Source of the DNA: Malurus cyaneus samueli
Taxonomy: Eukaryota > Chordata > Aves > Passeriformes > Maluridae
Direction: 5' to 3'
NCBI GenBank assembly: GCA_009741485.1
Contig: CM019216.1
Coordinates: forward strand, 25,085,119 to 25,149,118
Length of the DNA stretch: 64,000 nucleotides
Under the pieces are notes generated by a model, which saw only the letters and a program-made list of their open reading frames with translations, ran no database searches and was not told where the DNA came from. Shown piece by piece: positions 37,128 to 53,600 of the stretch (positions are counted from its first letter, which is position 1; every line of letters starts with the position of its first letter). The position numbers and the translations under genes were made by a program.

Positions 37128-37151
37128 TTTTTTTTTTTTTTTTTTTTTTTT
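37128..37151. repeat. T24 homopolymer
   Basis: Twenty-four T after a T-rich run (37111-37127). Complementary to the A40 tract upstream. Confidence 0.9.
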
Positions 37152-37605
37152 AGTATCCATCTTTTTGAGAGGATGTCATTGTGGCAGACAAATTTATAAA
37201 GCCCCATCAAAATAAAGGGCATAAGAGGAGGATCTGGATACCTCCCACAGATAAAAAGCTCCCATGGCAGGACAAAGGGCTCTGTTCCAAGCAAGATGCT
37301 GAACATTCCTGTTACCACAGGTAGCACAGGGACAACTGTTGTGTCATTTATATCTCTAGGACTGAGGAATCTCTGCTTACATGTGTGATTTTCAAGCCTT
37401 ACAGCTAGAGTGAAAAGAATAGCAAGATTTACAGCTCAAATAAAAGGAAAAAATGATTATGAAGTTGTGGAAGTAGTTGTAAGAAAATACAACTTCAAAA
37501 TTTGCCTTGGTGAAAATGCGTTAGAGGCAATATATTTAAAAGGATTTAAGGGACTATTTTTACTTGTCATTCTTTCATTTGGTTTTCTGCTTTCCTTTCT
37601 TATTG

Positions 37606-37722
37606 AGGCTATTCTGTTTTGGGGTTGGTTTTTTTTTGTTGTTTTTTTGGGTTTTTTTGGGTTTTTTTTTTGTTTGTTTGTTTTTTTGTTTTTTTGTTTT
37701 TTGTTTATTTTTTTTTTGTAGA
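37606..37722. repeat. T/G-rich low-complexity tract
   Basis: T runs broken by G, including GTTTGTTTGTTTG. It explains the phenylalanine-rich open frame over this stretch. Similar tracts lie at 54537-54601 and 61106-61240. Confidence 0.8.
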
Positions 37723-40504
37723 GATGCCTTATTCCATTTTTAGTTTTCCAGCAGATCTTAAATTGACATCAATATAAGATATTCTTGATTAATTCACTGC
37801 AGAAGAAATAGAATCAACAAATGCTATTAGAAATGATAATTGTACATCTGGACTTTAATAACCAGATGGGTACTTTTCTGTCAAAGAGACTAAAATTCTC
37901 ACACATGTAACTGTGACATGCTCATTGCCCAGCAGATGCACAACATGGATGTAATTTTTTTTCCAGATAAGTATCTCAGGGGACATGGAGCAATGTTAAC
38001 TTCTTTTAAATAATTCAACAGACTAATAACAAATTCACCTATTCTTAGATTTCTAGGTCTATTTAAATTAGCTGTCCTTATAAGCAAACTATTCAGGATA
38101 AAATTTTACCCTAGTAAAAACCCAAACATTAGTTCAGAAATAGCCTGAAGACCAACTTTAAATCTAAACGACGAATAGTCCCTCACATGTAACATTTTAA
38201 CTAATTGGAATGTTAATTTTTGCCCCTGCTAGTAAATTCTGCACAAATTCTACTATATAAAGAGTTAATGCAAGCTCTCTAATTTTCCGTAATTTATAGA
38301 AGTAAAGTTGCTAAGGATGACTCCCAGTGAAATTAAATTGACATGCCTGAAATATTGTTGCCATTCATCAAAATAGAAATCCTTAGTGTGACTATCAGAG
38401 GAACAAAATTAACTTTGATCATAAATCCTGGCAGACAACAGATAACTGTGGACCTGGGTGTGGATAAACATCTCAAGCAGAAGTCTGGAACTTGTTGGCT
38501 GCACTCATGTTATGACTCCATTGTAAACTTCAATAACACCATGACAAATAAATGTTGCATGTCCTGAATCTTTCAGTTAAGATGACAGGAGAGCATCAGG
38601 ATTTTGATCACATGTTTAGCCTGAGAGAGTTGGGGAGGGGAGGGTGGTCCAAGCTTTCAGAGAGAGTTGGTGATGAAAAACAGTAACTCCTGAAAACAAG
38701 AAGGGTGGTGCACAGAAGAGGGATGGTAAGAAAGAAGTTGAAGATCTTGACTGGAGGAAGGATCCTGGAAGTGTGGTGGGAGCCTGGGGATCAGAGATGT
38801 GTGGAGGGAAAAAAAAAAGCCAGGATATTCAGAAGTACTGTGGTTGGTAATGCTCAAGACTGATAACTTTGAGCAGTAGCTCAGCATGAACCAACATGGA
38901 AATCACAAAGCAGTCAAAGGGTGTTGGTGGTTGAGCGTGTGAGATAACCAGCTACAGTAAGAGCTCTTATCTGGTTTGTGCTTAAATAATCCGTTATCCA
39001 AATCCACTATGGACAGTCATTTGCATTGTTGCCCATGATGGTGGATTGGCACCGAAGATGTAACTTTGAATAGACTTAAAAATACGGGGCTTTCCTTGAT
39101 AGAGATCGTTGCTTTACTTACAATGAAAGAAGGAGCACAGTAGGTAATACACTTATATTTAGTGCTCTTAAATGTGTCATTAATATAGCAAATACGTTTT
39201 GTCTACTAAGTCCTCAAAGATATTACAGCTCATTATCATACCTTTCTGGTACAGATAGATGCTGCTTTCTAGTTCGTGATTAAAATAGAAGCTTTTATTA
39301 AATAAAAAAAAGGTTTGACCTTAGAGCCAAACCATTTGAGTCAGTGTAATTTTTTCTCTTACAGCAGCAGGATAATAAATTTCTCTTTCATCTAGGATCT
39401 CAGTGAACTAGTGCAATAATGGCCAGGATAAAACCAGAAAAAATAAACATTGAAAAATGAATATTCAAAAATCTATAAAAATCACATAAATGACCTCTGA
39501 GGGGAGTAGCTGAGCTGTATTTAATATAAAAAAAATTAAATAATCATAAGTAAAATAAAATCATGTTCAAAGTATACTTAGAAAGGCTTGAAAATGAGGG
39601 CAAGCTAAAGAACAAAAGAAAAATAAATACTGCTGCAAAATGTAGTACTGGGGTGGTAAAATGTTGGTATGTTCAATTTGAGAAAGCCAAACAAGAAAAG
39701 AAAATGGTTAATCTTTATGATTGTTTACTATCGAAAAATATTTTCCCATTCATGAACAAACGAGTAATGTGGTATGGGCAATGAAGTAGTTATTTTTCAC
39801 AGCGCTCAAGATGTGCCATCACCGTTTCCTGAAACAGAGGATTTTAACAATGATGTGACAGTTTAATGCAAGACCATGGAGACCAACAGCTTTCGGTGCT
39901 GCTACAAGGTGAGATAACCATGACAAAATGATTTCTGTATGTGTCTGTAGGGAGCCCATTATGAGTCTATCATTCTGGCACTGCACTGTGAAATTATGAT
40001 GGGGAAAAATATCATTCAAATTTGTACTGCATGACAATGATGCTCCAGCATGAGTTAATGGTATCTAGCAACTGAAATGCAATCTTTTTTTTCTTCCCCT
40101 GTATACTGAATAAAACTCTGCCTAACCCCAAAGTTTTTATTTACATGTAGTCCAAGAGAACTTGACATAAAGTAAATTATCTGAATTACCTTCAGTTAAT
40201 CTCATTATAATAAGTGTAAAAATTCTGTCTTTAGGCTGAATCAAATTATTTCTTTGCCATTTCTTTGTTATTACCCACAACAGAAATTCACCTTGTATAG
40301 ATAAAACAAACAAACCCACATACCCATAATATAAAAAAAAAGTGTAGGTGCCCCTCATTTACTCAAATTTCTATTTGCTTTCTCATAATCTCCAACTCCG
40401 AATTTCTTAGACAAAGTAATTTTAAGCTTGTTCTTTCACGTGTACTAATATATGTATTTATGTGTATATTTTCTAATATCTCATTATTTGCTCTTTGTGA
40501 TCAG

Positions 40505-40537
40505 TGATTCTTTAAAGAATGATTCTTTAAAGAATCA
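40505..40537. repeat. 33-bp near-perfect palindrome made of two 15-bp units
   Basis: GATTCTTTAAAGAAT occurs twice in tandem (40506-40520, 40521-40535), each unit containing the 14-bp palindrome ATTCTTTAAAGAAT. The whole 33 bases read the same on both strands except for the centre base. Confidence 0.9.
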
Positions 40538-42761
40538 TTAATTCCTTACTCAAAGTCTATTTTCTTTTTTTTTTCATGAAAGCCTGACTTATTCTATTTA
40601 GTCAACATTATAGTTAGTTTATTAATTGACCTATTTTTCTAGTGCTTTCAATTAAAAAATGTGTTTCATGCTGCTTCTAAATTGTGAATTTTCTTGATCA
40701 TACTGTCCTTTTCCATTTTTTCTACAGTTCATTTTAAATTTCACCTCTTTGCCTAATTCATATTTGGCCATTTTTTTCTGCTTTCTTCTCTTCAGTGAAA
40801 TACTAGACTGAATGTCCTTATTTACTGAACAACAAAGAAGAGCATGATGAAAAGTCTGTCTGCCCAAGACAAATGTACACAGCGTGAAACCTTGTTTAGC
40901 ATTGTTTCATATCTCTTGTGCCAGGTAACAAAGTAACTTTCTGATTTTGTCCTCAAGGATTCTTGTTTCTGCAATAAGTACGGGAATATGTCACAAAACA
41001 ATGGAACTTGAAAAGCCAAAATACTTGTTTTTTTCTTAGCTATGCAGTTAGAAGTTTTTAATTAAAAAAGTGAGCTGAGTGCTGGTAAAAACATCAAGCA
41101 AGCATTGTCCTTAAACACAAGCACTTAAAACAAGTACAATATATCCCACAGGGATCCCAAACAATGTGACTCATTCAGGCTTTGGAGGGACCTCCTCTGA
41201 AAGTTAAATTTAATTTCATTTTTCAATAGCTGTTATGTTTTATTATTGAAAGTACCTAGTGGGAAAGCATGACATAGTAAATTAAGAAGGAAAGCAAAAT
41301 AAATAGCTCTATGGTAGTGAACCAGGGAGAAAAGGATTGCTTGAATGCTAACATAGGTTTGGGATGTGACACATGAAACAGCATATTGTTCTCCATACAC
41401 ATACTATAACTAACTTTCACTTAAAGTTTAGCATTTTAGGTGAATTTGTAAAAGAAATGTATAGTCCATTATGCAAACAAAACCACTTTTAAATGATAAC
41501 ATTTTGCCCTATGCAAACTGAACATGGATTCCTATCAGTTGCTGAAAGGTTTCTAAACTTATACTATATGAGTTTTGAATACGATCACACTAATAATATG
41601 CTCAAATTTAAAAATTACAAGTAGGATGAAGCTAATGACAGATTTTAGAAAGACAGTAGGTATTTCTCCTAATTTCAGAAGCAACATAAGTCTCAAAAAC
41701 ATATATCGGTCAGGAACTACTGAAGTAATTGAATCAGTCATCACCCCTTCTCTCAGTCCTGAAAGCTTCTGACTTTGGAAGAGTCAAATGCTTCTTTTGG
41801 AAGAGTTAACATTTTCCTCACATTTTGTTCAGAAATATTTTTAGTACACTGTCATGAAATTAGTACCCATGACAAAAAAAAAAAAATAAAAAAAAAAATT
41901 GTGAGAAAGGGAAGAGCAGAATTTAAAGTTCAATAGGTTGACTAAAATCTTAGATACAGCTGCAGCAAAGAATTTGTTAGATTAAATGGTGTGTGCTACA
42001 GATAAAGGCTAAAAATACTTAGTGTTTATAGAAGTACCTGACATAGAAGAAATCTTGAGTACAAGTACTTAGAAATGTGACCTGTGGTGTTATTTTCAGT
42101 AAGATTTGGTAATTCTTCCCTGCCTACTTCGTGAAGGGGAAATTAGCTGTTCAACTGCAATTAGCAGTCATTGGAAATCAGGAACCTTAAGGTTCTTTGG
42201 AAACTGTCCCCGGGAAAACAGAAAAATGAGAAAAGAGCATTTCTGCACTTTCTCATGCTTAAGAGTTCATTGAAGTATTTTTTATAAAGTAAATTCATAT
42301 GGTTTGATGTCATGATAAGACCACAGGAAAAAGCAAGGATCATCTACCCAGCTACCAGGATACAGGTAGTGTCCATTATCCACAAGCTTTTTAAAAAAAA
42401 TTGTTTTGAGAATGATCATTATGAGGTGTTTGAAAATAAATGAAACATTCTCAAAGCAAATAAAATCAGAGGTAATGTCAGGAACTATAACTCATCCAAA
42501 AGGAAACACAAGAGGTCTGCCAGCGAGTAATTTATTTATTGCATCTTCCACACAGGGTTTGGTCCATATTAAATTTCACTCCTATTACTGTTCTTCTCTA
42601 CACCTGTGTGAGAAGAGTCAGTCTGCTATACACATAAAGCAGAAAAACACTGAATGACATACTGAGATCTGCTTCAGTTCCTTTGTACTTTCATAGTCTA
42701 ACAGGATGTAAGAATTCAGTTTTGCTTTACTAGGACTTAAATCCCATACAGGAACGGAGAC

Positions 42762-44978
<2,217 letters not shown>

Positions 44979-47182
44979 GTGATGTGCCTGAGCACTGGCT
45001 CAGGCATAAAGTTTATATTTCTGGTTCTTTATTTTTTTCGTCAAAATGGGTGTACTTCCATCTACTATTTGCATATCCATTTCAATAATCTTTTCAAGTG
45101 GGTGACGATGTGCTGCCCTGCAACCTGACCATTATTTCCCATAGCTTTGCTCAAGTGATAACCACCTGAAGTAGCTGTGCTGGATGCATCAGACTCATTG
45201 TGTATTTGAAAATAGCCAAGAGCTAATCTGAGGCCCCCTTTGTTACTCAAAAATAGTGCTGGTCAAGATCTGGCTCAAGCCAAGCTTGATAGAGATTAAC
45301 TTCTGTGATCAGGATGCAAATACAGCTATAATTGAATTATCTTCTTCTATAAGCTGTTGAGCTCTTGCATGACAGTGGACTACACACCAGAATTTGCCTC
45401 TTAGAAGGGAAACCTCTCAAGATCCCTCCTCAGGTTTGAGACACTTCTTATTGCAACAGATCCTTGGTAAGTGATTCATAGTGTGCTAACATTTGAAATT
45501 CTAAGTGCTGGAATTGATTGATTTTGCACCTATAAACCTTTAGACATAGACATTCAACAAGTTTGGGACTAGTAGAGGATCCAGTTCCACCCAACTCTTC
45601 TTCGAGAAGTTTAGAACTCAAGGGTGTCCTTCCTGAATCAAGGGAGATCTGATAATTTTCTGACCTTATTGTCTACACAATGATCAAGAGCACCTTTTCA
45701 CTGAATCTTGTTAAACCACTGTCACTTTTGCTATCAAACCTGGTTAAATTGTTGTTTTATATCAATAAACATATTGTTACTTGTCCCTTATGAGTGAAGC
45801 CACTCCATCTGTGACATTGTCATATCAGGGTTATTATAAAGGGGTTTTTGCACCTACTGAAACAAAACAGACCCTACAATTTTAAATGAAACTTTTTTCT
45901 CAAAAGCTGCATTTTTTCATTCAAAGACAAAATTTATTTCTAAGGAATCAAATCTAGATGCCCATTTCTAAGTATTCCTACCATCAGCTTGATAGCAGTT
46001 GTGGCTACAAATTGCTGATTTGTCCTTCTCTGTAATCCATTCCATCAACAAGTGCTTAAAAAGTAACTGGCCAAGAATACAATATTGATTAAATTGCTCT
46101 TGAACAGGTGTTCAAAACTGTGTTCAAATACGTGGTATTTATTTACTCAGAAATTGACAACACAGATGCTCTCACCCACCATGCACATTCTTTCTTTGCT
46201 GCAACGATTTAATGGTTTCTTGGGCAGAAGCAGTCCATGACAATTAAAAAGCTAATAAATAGTCACAGTGGAGGGTAAATTGCCTTTCCTGCTTTCAAAA
46301 AGCATGTGTGCAGCTATAAGATGAGATGCTGTCAGTCTGTTAAAATCTCAGTACAATCCTTCCTTATCAGATAAATTTTGAAGGTCATTCTTCCACATAG
46401 TGTCACATAAACAAAATAGTATTCCTTGAGACACTACAAATGAAAGGAATCATGTTGAAAATCTATGATTTTAGCATTGACCTATACATCACTTTTTAAT
46501 CTAGATTAAATTACGGAGTTGTACAACTAAGAAAAATATTAAATTAGTATAAGTGAATAACTTAGTGAAAATAATAAAATACTGGAAAAAAAAGGTTTTA
46601 GGTAAGGACGTGGTACAAAATGATTGTAAATGCATGCAAACTTATTTTTCCCTATAATTGTTAAAGCATTTTTTTAACATATTGTGAAGCTAAAGAGACA
46701 AGACTAATCTTTACTTTTAATTTATGTATTATTCCTATTTATACAGTAATCATGAATTATTAACTACTTTCTTGTGAAACAAATAACATTAAAAGACAAG
46801 CATTCAATTTACTATCTTTTATACTTTACGGAGCCATGGAATCTTCATTCAAGATCTACCTGAGTAATCCCTGATAATTGATTACAACAAAACTTACAAT
46901 AACATAAAAACTTTAGAAATTTGAAGGGGAGAGGTACCCATTATACTGCTACATTTAAAGTCCCAGTAAGAGGTCTCTTAGAAACTGATATTTGTTACCT
47001 TGACAGTACTTCCAGAAAACAGAGCACAATTTGGAGACAACTTAGAGACAAGTTGAAAGACAACAATATAATTGAAATAAATAATCATTATTTTAGGACA
47101 ACAAGCAATATCAAATAAAATTACCACTTATGGTATCATCACAACCACAGTTAAGAGAAAGCACAGTGACAGACAAAACCAT

Positions 47183-47253
47183 AATAGAATCATATAATAA
47201 TTAGTATTGCAAGGGACCTTAGTTCCAACACCCTGTAATGGTCAGGGAGCTTT
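47183..47253 (-). repeat. CR1 tail scrap
   Basis: AATAGAATCATATAATAATT, then GCAAGGGACCTTAGTTCCAA and 'caccctgtaatggtcaggg': a 70-bp degenerate CR1 end, reverse orientation. Confidence 0.5.
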
Positions 47254-48607
47254 CCAGGAGAAATATGTTTCTATTTTCTTTTTGAGATTAAAATAATAAA
47301 ATCTTCTGGAAAAAGGCATCAATGCCACCCAGACTAATGGGTCCCCAGATTTACTGAAATTAAAATTAGCTAACTGAGACACAAGTAATTTTGATGGCAG
47401 AACCTCTGCAAAATAGATTTTTTTTTTTAATTCAGTTATAAAAGAGATCTTTTCTGGGGTAAAAATGTTATGTGTTTTAACATTAAAAATATAAATAGTA
47501 TTATCAAATTTTTCACTTGGAAATAAGGCTGGAAGAGAAAGAAATATTGATGTAGACATACAGATCATAAAATTACATGGCTCTGTGAGATGAGTGTCTC
47601 CACAAACTGTTCTAAAACCAAATACTTAAACTGAGAAAGTAGGCCACAATTTCAGAGGCCTACTTTCAGAGTTATCTACAGAGCTTATGTATAAAAAATT
47701 ATTATGTTGTATGTAGGATGTCAATGTATGAAGTGAGAGAGGTTAAATGAGAATAGGAAGGTACTAGTGAGAGGATTATGGGAATCCTCTAACCAGTGCT
47801 CCAGTTGGTATTTTTAAAATTATTTGGGAAAGCTTCAAGTCTTCAGAACCTTTTCCTGCCAAGACAATCTTATGATCCTCAGTCAATCTAATTTGAACAA
47901 ATTTAAAATATGGCATTCAATGCAAAGATGAAAAAGACAGCCTCTAGCAGCAAACTTATGCATACTTTTTGCTCATTCCAGTAGTCAGAACAGCTTTTGA
48001 TTATTACTGATTCTCTTTACTTTAAGCTGTTTATTTCTAAGATGGAAATTTGTAGTTCTGCCTTCCAGCCAAGCAGTAGTTCTTGCTTGGACTCAAAAGC
48101 AGCAGTAACAGTAAGAAGTATCAGTTGGTTCAGGTCTAAATGAAATCTCATAAAATTCCATTATAATTAATCTTAATTCATACAGGACTATGTGGAAAAA
48201 ATATTAATTAAATATGCCCACATTTGTAATGAAATCAGACTTCTCAAATTATTTAAAGGGAACAAATAGACATATTAAATTATATTTTATTTGTTTATAA
48301 TTTTTATTAATGGAGCATGCACCTGAGATGTGAAAGTTTTACAGAAATACACCTTTATTGTTACATTTCTCTGAAATACAAAGAACATTTTCTAATGACA
48401 GTATTTTGGGCCTGAATCCAAGAAACCACTTAAGTAAGAGTACAATTTAAGTGTGTGTGGAATGGTATTGATTATAGTGGAGGCACTTTTATAATAAAAG
48501 TTACTTGGGTGATTAAAAATCTTACTGGACTCGGAGTCATTGACATGGCATAAAATTCACCTTTATGCAGAAATTCATAGTCAACAGAATGAAAAAAAAT
48601 TTATAAA

Positions 48608-48700
48608 TGTTTCAAAATAGGGACTCCAGTGTGAGTTTAAACTCACACTTTTCATTTCTGTTTCAAAATAGGGACTCCAGTATGACCTTAAACTCAGACT
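48608..48700. repeat. Two tandem copies of a 51-bp unit
   Basis: GTTTCAAAATAGGGACTCCA starts at both 48608 and 48659. Both copies continue with 'gtatgacc/gtgagt' variants and TTAAACTCA. The first copy also contains the inverted pair GTGAGTTTAAACTCAC. Confidence 0.85.
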
Positions 48701-48760
48701 AAGAAAACATCTATAAAACAAATCATATAGCCAAAGAGGGATGTGGCTGAGTAGCATCCC

Positions 48761-48789
<29 letters not shown>
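48761..48789. repeat. T9A20 tract
   Basis: Nine T followed directly by twenty A, giving an 18-bp self-complementary core. It explains a phenylalanine-rich open frame on the minus strand. Confidence 0.85.
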
Positions 48790-48791
<2 letters not shown>

Positions 48792-50411
48792 GTTTCCTCC
48801 ACAGTCAGCTTTCACTGGCCACTCCCAGTGTAAACCAAAGAATGGTCTGTGCCAATGAGTTTGCAACAGACACTGAATATGTGCAGGAAACTGATTTATT
48901 ACATTGGAGAGTGGGAGATGTTTTGTGTTGTGTGCTGAGAGTGGTCTGTCAGTGGGTAAGCTATACATTGCACACTGGAAATACAGATGGAAATACTGAT
49001 GGAAATAAAGATAAGTGCCCTTGGGAAGGTGCTTATGGGGCATCTCTGAGATTCAGTGAGGCAGCAGCACAGTGCCTCAGACTCCTATCAAAGAGACACA
49101 TCATGCCACTCAGAAAGGGGGGCAGAAATCCCCATGTGGCCCTGAAGACTGGAAGAGAGGATGTCCCCTAAGATTCTACAGAAGAGCAAGACAAAGGGCT
49201 AGCTGCAGAATGGTCTGGGGCAGGAGCTGGTTGGTCACACTGGGTGGGATTTGCTCCATCCTCGTCTTGCATAGCACAATCAGTTCTCCATTTCTCCTCA
49301 TCTCATGTTCACTCTGGTTCAAAGCAGAGCTTAAACCTACAGCATAGACATCTTAGCAATTTGTTGTCATTTGGCATTACTGAAAACTGGTGAGACAACT
49401 GTGTCTTAGGTCTCTAAAGCTCTCTGTCAAAAGTGTATGCTAAAACCAGATTTATATAAACATTATTAGTGGCACTAATTTAGAATGCTATAGCATTTTG
49501 GCACATGCCTGCTTACAGGACTTGTAAGTGAATGACTTCAGTATACTTAAAATTGGGTAGAATTTACGCAACAACCTTCTCTCTGAGATTACCAAAAAAT
49601 CTAAAGTATTGGGTTTTTACCTGATCTGATTCAACCTCAAATGCCTCCCCCTTTTTTTTTTTTTTCTGTTTATAGAAACAATTGCTGAATGCTTTATGAA
49701 GTTAAACAATTGCTGAAACAATTTGCTGAGGCAAACTCACTCAAAGTTAAAACATGCTTTATAATTCAATAATTAAATTGTTCTGATATTTTTGATTTCT
49801 GTCATTATAACTAATTTACATAACTACATAATTCATAATGTGAGAAAATTGATCAGCACTACTTCTTTAAACTGTTATTTAACACATCTACAGCTCTGGA
49901 ATGCAGACATAACTACACTGGCACTTGACTGTATTTACTCTCATCTACTCTACACGCATTTTTCTTGTGAGTCTAGAACTCGTTTAGAACAAAACTTAAC
50001 TATCTATACTTACTTTTGGAGTTTAGATACTCCATGCCTTAATTTTTAGATCGTTGTATTTGATATTTTGGTGTTATAATAATTATCTGAAGTACTTTTC
50101 ATGATCTATTCAAAATACATTATTGCTCAAGGATTATAATTAATCACTCTTTCATTTTTTTTTCCAGCTTTGTACCATGATTTGTATTTCTGTTGGGTTT
50201 CTTTAATACAGTCAGAACTGAGGAAGTGTTTTGAAAATTCTTCAAGACAGTTTTCACAACCAAAGAAACAATCTTGTTGATAAGAGATTTTTCTAACTCT
50301 TATGCATGTTTAACCTTTCTCTTACACTGTTGCTTTTTAATTATTGGTTTAACATGATGCTGATTCCAATTTGTTCAGATGTTTAAATTAATTCCCCTAA
50401 ATGCTAGTGAT

Positions 50412-50683
50412 ATATTAGGAAGACATTCTTCACTGTGAGGGTAGTGAGCCCTGGAACAGGTTGCCCAGAGAAGCTGTGGATTCCCCATCCTTGACGGTAT
50501 TCAAGATCAGCTTGCATGGGGCTTTGAGCCACCTGGTCTGGAGAAAGGTATCCCTTCCCATGGCGGGGGGTTGGAACTTGGATTCAGGTGATCTTTAAGG
50601 TCCCTTCCAAGGTTTTAAGGTTTTTAAAGGTGATTTTTAAGGTTCTCTCCACCCCAAATCATTCTATGATTCCATGGTTCTCT
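50412..50683 (+). repeat. CR1 3' end, plus orientation, with small internal duplication
   Basis: Reads 'gaagacattcttcactgtga', 'tggaacaggttgcccagag', CTGTGGATTCCCCATCCTTG, 'aaggtcccttccaagg' and a final TTCTATGATTCCATGGTTCT. A stretch near 50595-50650 repeats the 'ttttaaggtt' motif, suggesting slippage before the tail. Confidence 0.85.
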
Positions 50684-53600
50684 ATGTATAGATGATCCAC
50701 ACAAATATGGCATTTCTAGTAGCTTAAAACCCAGATAGACAAGACAGACAAAGGAGGGAAATGGAAACAGGCACATGAGAAACAAACTTCATGTCTCATA
50801 TCTTGAGCAGATTTGAAAACGCAATCCAAGCTTCACTTACATTATTCACAGTTCTGACTGTGTAAGTCCTTGTTTTTTGCAAATGAGAAATGCAAGTACA
50901 ATGGCTTTGGAGAGAAAACAGGAATCTGAAAGCCAGTAGGCTGCACTGCAGCTCATTAACCACTGATGAAAATGTTGCAGCTGAATATCTCTTCAAAATG
51001 CACGAACAGAGAGGAAGCAGAAACAGTTTGTAATTGCTGTAACCCAAACATGGATGAGAAATAGTTCAAATATTGTTCTCAATGTCAGAGTTTTCTGAAA
51101 GGCAGCATTAAATACTGAGCTATTTGCAGCTGGATTCTCAACTAGAGGTGGCTCACAGCTTTATGCAAGCGCTGATATAAACAGAGCCCAACAAAAATCA
51201 GCATTTAACAATAGATAAAAACACCTCTGTATAGAATGTGCCACAACTGGTTTTTATTTGAAAAAAAGAAGAAAGGTAGGACATATATTGCTATGACTAT
51301 ATGCTATTAAATAAGGAATGCATTCTGTACAGGGACTGATTTTTTTTAAGATTTTCAGCATGGAATCATTACAGTGACTGTAGCATAGCTGAACTAAATG
51401 TATAAAACTATTGCATGGACAGAAAAGAGCCTTAATATGTTGATATTGTGGAAGTAAAGACTGAAGACAGCTTTATTCAGTTCATTGACCTGTATGTAAT
51501 GCCTTTCATTGCAGGATTTTCACAGCTTTTTACAGTGCTTTTTCTTCTACTTACATCTACCTACATCCTTGCTTAAAGCTGGTTAACTACAGTACAATTA
51601 TCTTTCTTCATTTTTACTTTTTATGTTGCAAATGAGTGGCATATATGGGTTTTCTGAAAATATATGGGGACTTGTATGGCATAGCTTTTCTGCACAGTGC
51701 TTTATAATGGAGCCTTACTGCTTCTACTAAAATATTTACACTCAACATATTTTAGATTACCTATTCTGGATATAGCTATTTCTCCTGTCATATCTGTCAC
51801 TATGTTTACTCCCTTTCCATTTGTAAGTTAGCTTTTAGTGTTCCTTTTTACTCTATTTTATTATGGTAAAAATCAGGGTGTAGACAGAAGGAGATGCAGG
51901 CTATAGCAAAGTAGATCTTCAAGTGTTAAATGCTTAAAGACCATAAAACCTTTATAAAAAGAAGATTTATACTTTTATCTTGCTATGATACTGTACAGTT
52001 TGAGGTAATTATAGATGGGTAATTACAGATGATAGATCTGTAGGTCATTATATCTACAGGGCAACTCTACTTCCAGTAACAGGCCAATAGCCTTGTAATG
52101 TTTGATTTAGGGAACTTTTCCTGAGACTCATCAAAATATCTATAAAATTAAGATTTTTGCTGTTTGGTAACATGTTTTATAAAGACAGAAATATTAATCT
52201 TCGTCTGATTCCATGAACATTCACAAACATTCCAGTCTGTTTAAGTCCCCATTGTATAATGACAGTAAAAATAGTTAATTAAATACTTTGCCAGGAATTC
52301 TTTTTTCCTCATTTAATTTTATTTCTGTACTGAATGTGCTTAATCAAGGGTGAAAAGCATTTCATGAAGAGTTTTATATTAGGAAATCAAAAATATCCAG
52401 TAAATTAACTGCGAAGTGGGCTGCACCAGCTGCAAGGGGGAGTATAAAAGTATGTGCATGAGAAGGTAAAAAGAAAGAAAACAATTAAAAGAAAAATCTA
52501 CAACTATTCTCCTTTAATGTGTATTAGCAGGATGTGTATTTAATTGTTTGTATGAGGAAAAAACCAGATGACTGCAGTATGGATATACAGACTGTCAGAT
52601 TTGCTTCAAGCCAAATGCATATAATAAATGCACTGAAACTTAGTTTATGAATTTTGTTGCTCTGAGAGTAAATCAGGTGTTACGATACACTGTTTCTAGT
52701 ATGCTGCATTTTAAAATTGGTGTGAATAATTATGTAAACCATATGATTAATGACTTCTCTACTGTAATTATTTAGCACATAAGATACAAGGCTTTCAAAC
52801 TTCTAATGTTTATGACTGGTCATCTTTATTTAATAGGCAATCAAAGCAAACATTATTATCAATGCATAAAAGATAAGTATTCTAGAAAACTCTCTACTGT
52901 TGAAAGTCAATGGATATCCTTTTTTGATAATATTATTCTGCCTGTTTCAAACAGATACCTTTTGATTTGTTTTTAATTCCAATTGCATTTAATTTTTTAC
53001 CTCATATTAATCAATTTTTAGCATTATTCTAATTATCAACATGTATTTTAGCTTGATCCTGCTATTATAACTAAAAATAAGTTTATATGTCTTTCACCAA
53101 TTTAAATGAGAAAATCTGCATTTGAGTAACAGACCTGACCCGAATTTAAAGTCAACTGCGGTCTCTTGTATAATGTGAAATGTCTTTGTACATCTGGGCA
53201 GGCTCTGCAACCTAGAACAGCATTTAACAGTAGACCAGCCATGAACAAATCCCAAGGGCATGTGTGTGGAACATCACCAATTTTTGAAAGGGCTCCTCTG
53301 GGGCAAAGGGCTGTCAAAGGCCATCACAGTGTGAACAGGAACTAATCTGCTGCTTTCAGAAAGCAGTATAATTGCACCTTTGTCAAGATTATGATAAGGG
53401 TTTACTGCAGCACAAATTAATTTGACAAATTACAAATTATCCAAGTTAGATTTATTAGTCAGGCTAAGCAATTTAGTGTGGTGGAGTGACCCTTTATCCC
53501 TGCCCTGCTGACATCAATTTGTGCCTAGGTCACAGGATGGGAACGTGTTTATGCTCCTGTCAGATACACTCTCCCTACACAAACAGGTCTAGACGAGTTA

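Noticed and set aside
36721..37327. Open frames with long lysine runs on both strands
   Set aside because: The lysine blocks are translations of the A40 and T24 tracts.
37410..37721. Phenylalanine-rich open frame resembling membrane segments
   Set aside because: The hydrophobic half is a direct translation of a T/G-rich low-complexity tract.
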